Assembly: GCF_900128475.1 (NCBI RefSeq)
Contig: NZ_LT635836.1
Coordinates: 448,526-512,525 of the forward strand
Length of the DNA: 64,000 nt
DNA from: Mediterranea massiliensis
GTDB taxonomy: Bacteria; Bacteroidota; Bacteroidia; Bacteroidales; Bacteroidaceae
Reading direction: 5' to 3'
The notes under the pieces are model-generated. The model was not told the origin of the DNA and made no database searches. It saw only the letters and a list, made by a program, of their open reading frames with translations. Both the position numbers and the translations under genes were made by a program. Shown piece after piece: positions 37,632 through 44,333 of the stretch (position 1 is the stretch's first letter; each line of letters starts with the position of its first letter).

Positions 37632-39575
37632 TCACTTCACCAACACCGCGCCACCCTGGGGCTGAAGTGTCAGCTGGAATTCTCCACCGGCCTTCACTTT
37701 CTGTTCCTTCAGCTGCGGCTGCATCTTCTTGTCGTCCGTATAGGCAGAAACCGTAGTTCCTCCCAGTTCGGGGAAAGTCAATTTCAGTTTCAGCACCTCC
37801 TTTGTGGCATTGACGGCTGCCAGGTACCAGCGGTCGCCATGCCGGCGGGCCAGCACGACATACTTGCCCGGATAGCCGTCGATGAAGCGGGTCTCGTCCC
37901 AGGTCGTAGGAACCTGCTTCATAAAGTCCAGACATACCTGCGAAGCATCGATCAAGTTATTGGGAGCCAGCGCGAAATTCTGAATCGGATTCTGGAAGAG
38001 CACAGCCGTTGCCAGCTCGAAGACATCCGACGTCACACGCTTGCTGCCGCCGTCGTTGCCGCGGTTCAGACGTTTGTTCAGGAAGGTACCTCCAAACTCC
38101 ATGCATCCCACCGTGTTGCGGATGAACGGATGCAGACAGGCATTGAAGGCCTCGTTGTCACAGAAGTGCTGCTGGAAAATCAGATTTTCGGATGCCAGCA
38201 CCGCTTCGCTGCCCACATAGTTGGGATACATCCGCTCCCAGCCGCGGGGCAGGGTGCAGCCGTGGAAGATGACCATCAGCCCATGGTCGTCGGCATCGCT
38301 CAGCACGTCTTCGTAGAGACGCATCGTCTCCTGCTTGTCACCACCCCAGAAATCTACCTTGATGCCCTTCACGCCCAGCTTCTGCATCCATCGCATTTCC
38401 TGCTTGCGGACGATGGCGTTATCCATCTTGTTGGTCGGGCTTTGGGTGATGTCGTTCCAATAGCCACTGGAGCTGTACCACAGGAACACGTCCACCTTCT
38501 TGCTCTGTGCATAGGCGATGAGCTGCTCCATGCGTTCGTAGCCGATATTCTTGTCCCACCATGCGTCAATCAAGACATATTCGTATCCCATCTCGGCAGC
38601 CAAGTCGATGAAACGCACCTGGTCGTCGTAGTTGATGCTGTTGTCCTGCCACAGAATCCAGCTCCAGGTGCTGCGGCCGAAGCGATAGTCGTGCTCCGTC
38701 TCGTAGCGCGGTGTCACCACGTCCCAAGGCACGGTAGTCTCCACAATGGGTTTCAGCGTAGCGCCCACCGTCAGCGTACGCCAGGGCGTGCTGCCCGGAA
38801 AGGAGAAGGCGGGCTCCACCGTCCCGTTGCCGTTGTTTTCCTCGGGCATGGGGAAGGCAATCCGATAGAGGCCGTTGTCCGCGTCGCTCAGGTGCGAACC
38901 GCAATAGCGGCTGTCCACCCCCGTCTCGCTGACCAGCACCCAGCCGTCATCGCCCACACGGAACAGGCAGGGGAACGTATATCCGTGTCCGTACTGCGAA
39001 CGTTCGCTCATCGGGGCATCGGCCTTGTATTCTTCTTCGTAACTGGGCTTGGTCCGCTTCCAGCCGATCATGGCATCGCTCTGCGGACAAAGGAAGGTCG
39101 TAGTCTGCTGGGGGAAACGGAAGCCTGTAGCCTCCTCCATCACCCGCACACTGCCCGTCTCACCCTGGCGGGGCAGGGTGTAGCGGAAGGCCACGTCGTT
39201 GTTGCTCACGCGGAAGGTGACTGCCAGCCGCCCGCCGTCGGTATTGGACAGATAGCAAGTCAGTTCGTTGGCTTGATAATGGATTTGGGAAGTCTTGATA
39301 CGGGTCTGCCGATAGACGGTGTCTATCCGGCAAGTGTCATATTTGACCAGAGCCAAACCCTTCGAGAAGTCACCGGCATTGGTCTGCATGCCGAGAGGAG
39401 AATTTTCGAGCATCTGCTTGCCGTCGTAGGTCACGGAGTAAGTCATTCCTGTCTCGCCGCCACCGGCAACCGACACTTGCAGCCGTCCGTCGGGACCGGC
39501 CACCTGTACTTGTTGAGCCATCGAAGCCACTGCCGCCATCAGCAGGGCCAGAGTCGTTTGAAGTTTCTTTTTCAT
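37632..39575 (-). CDS. GH97 glycosidase, retaining alpha-galactosidase type
   Basis: 647 residues with signal peptide ('ASMAQQ'). N-terminal super-beta-sandwich, then a TIM barrel with 'GIKVDFWGGDKQE'; D408 sits where retaining GH97 enzymes (BtGH97b type) have their nucleophile, whereas inverting SusB-type enzymes use a glutamate base elsewhere. Expected activity is alpha-galactosidase, or beta-L-arabinopyranosidase, which shares stereochemistry. First gene of the glycosidase operon, with a consensus promoter and leader hairpin upstream. No SusC/D, sensor or kinase gene is adjacent. Confidence 0.88.
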   Translation of the reverse strand: MKKKLQTTLALLMAAVASMAQQVQVAGPDGRLQVSVAGGGETGMTYSVTYDGKQMLENSPLGMQTNAGDFSKGLALVKYDTCRIDTVYRQTRIKTSQIHYQANELTCYLSNTDGGRLAVTFRVSNNDVAFRYTLPRQGETGSVRVMEEATGFRFPQQTTTFLCPQSDAMIGWKRTKPSYEEEYKADAPMSERSQYGHGYTFPCLFRVGDDGWVLVSETGVDSRYCGSHLSDADNGLYRIAFPMPEENNGNGTVEPAFSFPGSTPWRTLTVGATLKPIVETTVPWDVVTPRYETEHDYRFGRSTWSWILWQDNSINYDDQVRFIDLAAEMGYEYVLIDAWWDKNIGYERMEQLIAYAQSKKVDVFLWYSSSGYWNDITQSPTNKMDNAIVRKQEMRWMQKLGVKGIKVDFWGGDKQETMRLYEDVLSDADDHGLMVIFHGCTLPRGWERMYPNYVGSEAVLASENLIFQQHFCDNEAFNACLHPFIRNTVGCMEFGGTFLNKRLNRGNDGGSKRVTSDVFELATAVLFQNPIQNFALAPNNLIDASQVCLDFMKQVPTTWDETRFIDGYPGKYVVLARRHGDRWYLAAVNATKEVLKLKLTFPELGGTTVSAYTDDKKMQPQLKEQKVKAGGEFQLTLQPQGGAVLVK

Positions 39576-39610
39576 GGTGTTTCTATTCTTAGCAGGTTAT
39601 ATATTTCAGG

Positions 39611-39655
39611 GCCTTGCGTTACAAGGCTGAGTTCCCGTCGATTTTCCTTGTAACG
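39611..39655 (-). promoter_or_regulatory. Leader hairpin/inverted repeats before the GH97 operon
   Basis: CGTTACAAGG (39617-39626) and CCTTGTAACG (39646-39655) are a perfect 10-bp inverted repeat 19 nt apart. The inner arm also forms GCCTTG-N5-CAAGGC (39611-39627). On the minus strand it begins about 7 nt after the predicted transcription start, so it would fold as a 5'-leader hairpin. An operator for a dimeric regulator is the alternative. Confidence 0.5.
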
Positions 39656-39668
39656 TTTTATTGAGTGT

Positions 39669-39700
39669 CAAAAATACACATTTAAATTTATACGCACAAA
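39669..39700 (-). promoter_or_regulatory. Promoter of the GH97-GH51-GH127-GH51-GH2 run
   Basis: Minus strand: TTTG (39700-39697), a 20-bp spacer and TATTTTTG (39676-39669), a full -33/-7 match. The transcription start would be near 39662, giving a leader of about 87 nt to the ATG at 39575. Confidence 0.65.
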
Positions 39701-39834
39701 TATATCTGCTAAAAAAAGAAAAAACAGGCCGAAATCAGGACAGCATCCTCCCTGATAACAACATTTTTAAGGAAATGTGGGAGGAAGAGCGGACAGTTTC
39801 TTACATTTGCATTATTTTAAGCAAGGAAACAGAC

Positions 39835-40968
39835 ATGGCAGGCATCTACATCCACATACCTTTCTGCAAGACGCGGTGCGTCTATTGCGACTTCTACTCC
39901 ACCACGCGCAACGACCTCAGGCAACGCTACATCGGGGCCCTGTGCAAAGAGCTCACCCTGCGTCGCGACTACCTGCAGGGCGAGGCCGTCCGTACCGTCT
40001 ACTTCGGAGGCGGCACGCCTTCGCAACTCGAGGAGCAAGATTTCCTTCAGGTCTTCAATACCCTGTCCGATGTCTACGGCCTCAGCTACTGCGAAGAGAT
40101 TACCCTTGAGGCCAATCCCGACGACCTGACCGAGGAGTACGCAGCCATGCTCCGCCGCCTGCCCTTCAACCGCATCAGCATGGGCATCCAAACCTTCGAC
40201 GACGCCACCCTCCGTCTGCTGAACCGACGCCACAACGCCCGGCAGGCCATCGAAGCCGTGGAGTGTTGCCGCCGTCACGGCTTCCACAACATCAGCATCG
40301 ACCTCATCTACGGCCTGCCCGGCGAAACGGACGAACGCTGGGAGCGCGACCTCCGACAGGCCGTCGCCCTCGACGTGGAGCACATCTCGGCCTACCACCT
40401 GACCTACGAGGAAGGCACCCCACTCTATCGGATGCTGCAGGCCCATCGGGTGGACGAAGTGGACGAGGACAGCAGCGTGCGTTTCTTCACCACCTTGATG
40501 GACACCCTCTCGGCCGCCGGATACGAGCACTACGAAATTTCCAACTTCTGCAAGCCCGGCCTCCACTCACGCCACAACACGTCCTACTGGCAAGGAATTC
40601 CCTACCTGGGCTGCGGCCCGTCGGCCCATTCGTTCGACACGCGCAGCAGGGAATGGAACATCGCCTCCCTGGAGAAATATATTTCGGCAATTGGAGAAAA
40701 AAACAGGTGTTACGAGAAGGAGGAACTGAGCCCGACGACCCGCTACAACGAATGCGTCATGACCTCCCTGCGTACCCGCCAAGGCATCGACCTGCCGACA
40801 CTCGAGGCCCGCTTCGGCCAATCGCTTTCCGACTATTGCAACACGATGGCCGCCCCCTATCTGCGGAGCGGCAAGCTGGAGCTGCAGAACGACTACCTGC
40901 GGCTCACCCGCGAAGGAATCTTTGTTTCCGACGGAATCATCAGCGACCTGATGTTCGTAGAAGAGTGA
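39835..40968 (+). CDS. hemW: HemW-type radical SAM protein
   Basis: 377-residue radical SAM enzyme formerly annotated as oxygen-independent coproporphyrinogen oxidase; HemW is a heme chaperone. The start 'MAGIYIHIPFCKTRCVYCDFY' carries the CX3CX2C cluster motif. 'GGGTPSQL' and 'GLPGETDERWERDL' are further family motifs, and the C-terminal HemN_C part has 'HNTSYW' and 'GCGPSAHS'. It lacks the extra N-terminal residues of true HemN. The start at 39835 is preferred over the longer open frame from 39661, because TACATTTG at 39802-39809 is a good -7 element upstream. A terminator follows. Confidence 0.92.
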   Translation: MAGIYIHIPFCKTRCVYCDFYSTTRNDLRQRYIGALCKELTLRRDYLQGEAVRTVYFGGGTPSQLEEQDFLQVFNTLSDVYGLSYCEEITLEANPDDLTEEYAAMLRRLPFNRISMGIQTFDDATLRLLNRRHNARQAIEAVECCRRHGFHNISIDLIYGLPGETDERWERDLRQAVALDVEHISAYHLTYEEGTPLYRMLQAHRVDEVDEDSSVRFFTTLMDTLSAAGYEHYEISNFCKPGLHSRHNTSYWQGIPYLGCGPSAHSFDTRSREWNIASLEKYISAIGEKNRCYEKEELSPTTRYNECVMTSLRTRQGIDLPTLEARFGQSLSDYCNTMAAPYLRSGKLELQNDYLRLTREGIFVSDGIISDLMFVEE

Positions 40969-41002
40969 ATGCCGGTTACAGAGAGAGCGGTTATCAGCTC
41001 CC

Positions 41003-41041
41003 AAAAGAAGCAATGTTTGAAGGCAAAACATTGCTTCTTTT
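41003..41041 (+). terminator. Terminator of hemW
   Basis: Perfect 16-bp arms AAAAGAAGCAATGTTT (41003-41018) and AAACATTGCTTCTTTT (41026-41041) with a 7-nt loop and terminal TTTT. The stem contains the same AAGCAATG core as the neighbouring tandem repeats, as if the terminator were built from two facing repeat units. Confidence 0.8.
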
Positions 41042-41049
41042 CACGTAAA

Positions 41050-41205
41050 AGATTGCATGTTCTGCCCCCAAACATTGCCTGAAAGACAAAGGCCCGCGGC
41101 ATGCCCTGGACAAAGCATTGCTTTGCCCAGCCTAAACCATCGCTTTACCCAGCTTAAAGCATCGCTTTGCCCAGCCTAAACCGTCACTTTACCCAGCCTG
41201 AACGG
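41050..41205. repeat. Degenerate 22-bp tandem repeat, AAGCATTGCTTTGCCC family
   Basis: The gap between convergent hemW and arsP holds at least four regular 22-bp units from 41112 on (pattern TAAAGCATCGCTTTGCCCAGCC with changes), preceded by more decayed copies from about 41050. Core and period match the array at 20577-20691. A small hairpin (AGCCGG/CCGGCT, 41214-41233) lies between the array and the arsP stop. Confidence 0.65.
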
Positions 41206-41245
41206 ACGCTTCAAGCCGGACAAACGACCGGCTAAAGCCAACGGA

Positions 41246-42214
41246 TCATAAAATGAAATTGAACAAATAGCCCGACAGGATGATAAAAAAGGCCACGGTA
41301 CCGAAGAAGATGCCTATCAGCCGCCAGGTCATCACCTTCTTGAGCAGCGTTGCCTCCGGCAGGGAAAGCCCCACCACCGCCATCATGAAGGCAATGGCGG
41401 TACCCAAGGGAATGCCTTTGGCTACAAACACCTCGATGACTGGCACGATGCCGGCCGCATTGGCATACATCGGCACGGCAAGGATGACTGAAAGAGGCAC
41501 GGCAAACCAGTTGCCCTTCGACATATATTGTTCAAAGAACCCCTCGGGCACAAAGCCGTGCATGAAGGCGCCGATGCCGATACCTATCAGAATATATACA
41601 AGCACGCCGCTGACAATCCGCCAGGCATCACGGACGATGGCCGGAAGCCGCCTGATGAAGGAAGTATGCTCCTTCTCCCATGCTTCCGCCTGAACGGACG
41701 AATGGGCCTGAATCTGTTTCACCCAGTCGCTCAGATAAGGCGCGAGGCGCATCCGGCCGAGTACAAAACCGCCGATTACTCCCAGCAGGATGCCACTGAC
41801 CACGTAAATCAATGTCACCTTCAGGCCGAAGGAGCCGAGGAACATGGCAACGGCCACCTCGTTGACCAGCGGCGAAGTAATCAGAAAAGCAAAGGTCACT
41901 CCCAACGGAATGCCTCCCTTTACAAAGCCGATGAACAAGGGAATGGAAGAGCACGAGCAGAAGGGAGTGATGGCTCCGAAGACAGAGGCCAGCAGGTATT
42001 GCAAGCCATACATCTTATGAGTAGTCAGATAAGTACGCAGCCTCTCTATCGGGAAGTAGGCATTGACAATCCCCATCAGCACACTGATGAAGAACAACAG
42101 TATCAGAATCTTGATGGTATCGTAAAAGAAAAAGTTTACGGCCGCTCCCAGCGGCGTGTCGGCACTCAGGCCGAACAGACCGTAAACCAGCCAGTCTGCA
42201 AAATCTTGTATCAT
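41246..42214 (-). CDS. arsP: ArsP/DUF318-type permease
   Basis: 322-residue inner-membrane permease with about eight to ten helices. The diagnostic loop 'ITPFCSCSSIPLF' is the conserved cysteine motif of the DUF318 family, which includes ArsP, the exporter of trivalent organoarsenicals such as methylarsenite and roxarsone(III). A second family motif is 'VPMYANAAGIVPV'. The context (arsR, arsE, arsF, arsG upstream) supports an arsenical role. A terminator precedes it and a copy of the putative ArsR-box lies 28 bp before its start, so it seems to be its own transcription unit in the same regulon. Other DUF318 members move different metals. Confidence 0.82.
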   Translation of the reverse strand: MIQDFADWLVYGLFGLSADTPLGAAVNFFFYDTIKILILLFFISVLMGIVNAYFPIERLRTYLTTHKMYGLQYLLASVFGAITPFCSCSSIPLFIGFVKGGIPLGVTFAFLITSPLVNEVAVAMFLGSFGLKVTLIYVVSGILLGVIGGFVLGRMRLAPYLSDWVKQIQAHSSVQAEAWEKEHTSFIRRLPAIVRDAWRIVSGVLVYILIGIGIGAFMHGFVPEGFFEQYMSKGNWFAVPLSVILAVPMYANAAGIVPVIEVFVAKGIPLGTAIAFMMAVVGLSLPEATLLKKVMTWRLIGIFFGTVAFFIILSGYLFNFIL

Positions 42215-42241
42215 GTTTCTATCCTAATCAATTCGTTGAAA

Positions 42242-42251
42242 TACGAACATT
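42242..42251 (-). promoter_or_regulatory. Putative ArsR-box before the permease gene
   Basis: TACGAACATT on the plus strand (AATGTTCGTA on the minus strand), 28 bp before the arsP start. It is identical to the motif before arsF (43784-43793) and one base different from that before arsR (44173-44182). Confidence 0.45.
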
Positions 42252-42260
42252 GTTTCCACA

Positions 42261-42299
42261 ATAAAGGCGGCAGATGACATAAGGGCTGTATCTGCCGCC
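42261..42299 (-). terminator. Terminator after arsE
   Basis: GGCGGCAGAT (42266-42275) and ATCTGCCGCC (42290-42299) form a perfect 10-bp stem. The minus strand continues TTTAT. It separates arsRFGE from the permease gene. Confidence 0.7.
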
Positions 42300-42320
42300 C
42301 CTGTATCCATCACGCTCCGT

Positions 42321-42557
42321 TTATCCGATGCCCAAAAGTTTCTTGACGTCACTTTCCGTAGGAACCTGTCCCTTCATCTTCACCACTTCGTCTACCACTA
42401 CGGCAGGCGTAGTCATGATGTTGTAGTTCATCATTTCCATGATGTCGTCCACCTTGGTCAGCTTCACATCCAGATTGTTCTCCTTGATTACTTTCTCAAT
42501 GACTTGGTAGGTTGTCTTACATTTGGCACAACCCGGGCCCAATACTTTAATTCCCAT
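42321..42557 (-). CDS. arsE: ArsE: small thioredoxin-fold protein
   Basis: 78-residue cytoplasmic protein of the 'redox-active disulfide protein 2' thioredoxin family. Active-site pair 'GPGCAKCKTT' near residue 10 and a cis-Pro loop 'TTPAVVVD'. In Shewanella and in Bacteroides vulgatus-type operons, ArsE acts together with ArsF and ArsG in reduction and export of nitrophenyl arsenicals such as roxarsone. It lies 31 bp after arsG and ends at a terminator. Confidence 0.8.
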   Translation of the reverse strand: MGIKVLGPGCAKCKTTYQVIEKVIKENNLDVKLTKVDDIMEMMNYNIMTTPAVVVDEVVKMKGQVPTESDVKKLLGIG

Positions 42558-42588
42558 ATTCGTAATATATTATTAATTATTAATGTGT

Positions 42589-43296
42589 TTACCAATACAT
42601 CATCCAACTATAATAAATGCCTATGACGACAAACAGTACACCGACAAGCAAATTCATCCATCGCTGCACCGTGCGCATTCTGCCATAGAAGCGCCCCATC
42701 TGCTGCACGCTGAATGCCAGTATCCAGGCAACGGCAAGTACCGGCAGTGCTGTAGCCACGGCAAATACGACAGGCAACAGATAACCGGCCGGAGTGGTGG
42801 CCGACAAAGGAATCAGCATACCGAAATAGAACATGCCGCTCGTGGGGCAGAAAGCCAGCGCAAAGAGTATCCCTATCAGCAGGGCTCCCCAGCCTCCTTT
42901 CCTTGCAAGGCCCTCAGCATTCCCCTTGAATCCGAATTGGGGCAGATTCAGCCTGTCACCCCAAAGCATAAAAAGCCCAATGACAAGCAGCAACGGCCCC
43001 AACAGCCATTCGCCCCACGTACCGATGGCCTTCTGGATGCCGAACATACTGGAACCTTCCCTCAGCACCAGAATCAACACTACGCCGAGTAGGGTATACG
43101 ACAGGATACGGCCCAAGGTGTAGAGCAGGCCGTTTCGGAACACGCGCTTTCTGTCCTCCATATCCTTGCCGATAAATCCGATAGCCGCAATGTTGGTAGC
43201 CAGTGGGCAAGGCGAAAGAGCCGTCAGCAGTCCGAGAAGGAAGGCTGTCAGTACGGGTGTGGAACTATTGTCCAGCAAAGTCTGCAATCCATCCAT
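42589..43296 (-). CDS. arsG: ArsG: CcdA/DsbD-like permease for aromatic arsenicals
   Basis: 235-residue protein with six predicted helices and the two CcdA-type cysteine-proline motifs, 'SPCPLATNIAAIG' near residue 30 and 'FCPTSGMFYFG' near the middle. Most such proteins carry electrons across the inner membrane. The ArsG subgroup, found with arsE and arsF, is described as an efflux permease for trivalent aminobenzyl arsenicals. Starts 10 bp after arsF. Whether it moves electrons, arsenicals or both cannot be settled from sequence. Confidence 0.82.
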   Translation of the reverse strand: MDGLQTLLDNSSTPVLTAFLLGLLTALSPCPLATNIAAIGFIGKDMEDRKRVFRNGLLYTLGRILSYTLLGVVLILVLREGSSMFGIQKAIGTWGEWLLGPLLLVIGLFMLWGDRLNLPQFGFKGNAEGLARKGGWGALLIGILFALAFCPTSGMFYFGMLIPLSATTPAGYLLPVVFAVATALPVLAVAWILAFSVQQMGRFYGRMRTVQRWMNLLVGVLFVVIGIYYSWMMYW

Positions 43297-43306
43297 GACA
43301 TTGTTT

Positions 43307-43759
43307 TTATTTCAACATTTCACGGACCACCTTCACCACTCCGGCCTTGAACGCATCCGGCGACTTGCGGGCGTTGGCAAAAGCAAACTCCGTCAAGTTT
43401 TCTGCCGTATCCGTTCCCCCTTTGTGCTTCACCACAAACAAGGACGACCACGTCACTTCATATTTCTCCGCTATGGCTTCATTCTCTTCGAGGCTGATGT
43501 CTACCACCCGAAACTTCACTTCACCCTTCCCGACGGCATCAGCCAATTCGTTTTCCATCACTTCCCGAGTTCCCTGTTCGATGGCCATACATGTGGCACA
43601 GCGCTGCTTGCCATGGAAATAGAGTACCTCCACTCCATCCTGTACAGCCACTTCCTTCCGGGTATCATCCGCAGAAACTGAATGCTTGGCGTTTCCTCCA
43701 CAAGCGACCAACGCCAAACCCAACATACACAAAATCCCGAATTTCTTCATTGTTTTCAT
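43307..43759 (-). CDS. arsF: ArsF: thioredoxin-like lipoprotein of the arsEFG system
   Basis: 150-residue lipoprotein (lipobox LVACG) with a thioredoxin-like domain. The redox pair is 'QRCATCMAIE', followed by a typical alpha/beta pattern ('VKFRVVDISLEEN', 'SLFVVKHKGG'). This matches the nitrophenyl-compound nitroreductase subunit ArsF family. Being lipidated it should work on the periplasmic face, opposite ArsE. A copy of the putative ArsR-box lies 25 bp upstream, so an internal promoter is likely in addition to read-through from arsR. Confidence 0.82.
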   Translation of the reverse strand: MKTMKKFGILCMLGLALVACGGNAKHSVSADDTRKEVAVQDGVEVLYFHGKQRCATCMAIEQGTREVMENELADAVGKGEVKFRVVDISLEENEAIAEKYEVTWSSLFVVKHKGGTDTAENLTEFAFANARKSPDAFKAGVVKVVREMLK

Positions 43760-43778
43760 TATCTTATTTGTATTTCGT

Positions 43779-43793
43779 CAAACTACGAACATT
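43779..43793 (-). promoter_or_regulatory. Putative ArsR-box/promoter before arsF
   Basis: Minus strand AATGTTCGTAGTTTG: the 10-bp ArsR-box joined to TAGTTTG, a -7-like element one base short. It is 20 bp from the ATG at 43759 and parallels the arrangement before arsR. Confidence 0.45.
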
Positions 43794-43811
43794 AAACGCA
43801 AAAAAAAGAGC

Positions 43812-44138
43812 TTACCGACAGCAGCTCCCTTCCTTGCACACGGCCTGTCCGAAGAAGTCGGCAAACATTCTCCGGGCCAGTTCCCAGTTCTCCTTGTTGA
43901 TGCAATATCTCACTTTCGGGGCTTCAATCTCCCCTTGAATCAGCCCGGCATCCTTCAGTTCCTTCAGATGCTGGGAGACCGTAGCCTTGGCTATAGGCAG
44001 CTCCTCGTGGATATCTCCAAAATAGCAAGACTCCTGGGCAAGCAGAAACTGAAGGATGGCCATACGGGCCGGATGTCCCATGGCCTTGGCAAAGCGGGCC
44101 ATCTTTTCCTGTTCTTCTGAATACTTCTTGCTAACCAT
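43812..44138 (-). CDS. arsR: ArsR/SmtB-family repressor
   Basis: 108-residue winged-helix repressor. The helix-turn-helix is '[20 protein letters not shown]', and the wing has '[17 protein letters not shown]'. Candidate metalloid thiols are Cys38 in '[10 protein letters not shown]' and the C-terminal 'CKEGSCCR' cluster, a less common position than the ELCVCDL motif of classical ArsR, so sensing probably involves the C-terminal cysteines. It releases DNA when trivalent arsenicals bind (family knowledge). First gene of the arsRFGE unit. Confidence 0.88.
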   Translation of the reverse strand: MVSKKYSEEQEKMARFAKAMGHPARMAILQFLLAQESCYFGDIHEELPIAKATVSQHLKELKDAGLIQGEIEAPKVRYCINKENWELARRMFADFFGQAVCKEGSCCR

Positions 44139-44166
44139 GATTTCTGTCCTTCTTATTTGTTGTTCG

Positions 44167-44182
44167 CAAAACTACAAACATT
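44167..44182 (-). promoter_or_regulatory. arsR promoter -7 and putative ArsR-box
   Basis: The minus strand reads AATGTTTGTAGTTTTG: a TAGTTTTG -7 element (44174-44167) directly joined to the box shared with arsF and arsP. The overlap of box and -7 suggests steric repression. Start codon at 44138. Confidence 0.5.
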
Positions 44183-44232
44183 ATACGAATAACCCGTTAT
44201 CACACCACACATTTTTCATATCTATTAAACGA

Positions 44233-44298
44233 TTCGGGCACGAATTGCCATGAATTTCACAGATGTTCACCGTTCCATTCACGCAATCCGTGCCCGAA
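44233..44298. repeat. Long imperfect palindrome between arsR and the GH29 gene
   Basis: Outer arms TTCGGGCACG (44233-44242) and CGTGCCCGAA (44289-44298) pair perfectly, and pairing continues imperfectly to about 22 bp around a 21-nt loop. It resembles the interspersed palindromic '..CACGAATT..TGAATTTCAC' sequences common in Bacteroides intergenic DNA. It may end the GH29 transcript, though no T-run follows. Confidence 0.5.
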
Positions 44299-44333
44299 AA
44301 GTCCATCAGACACCTTCTTTTCCAAAGTGACAA

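Noticed and set aside
37428..39653. Plus-strand frame of about 740 codons opposite the GH97 gene
   Set aside because: Covers GH97 and its promoter on the wrong strand. No protein family is seen in the translation.
44233..44298. Terminal repeat of an insertion sequence
   Set aside because: The two arms face each other across 21 nt, with no transposase or internal sequence, so it is a simple palindrome.
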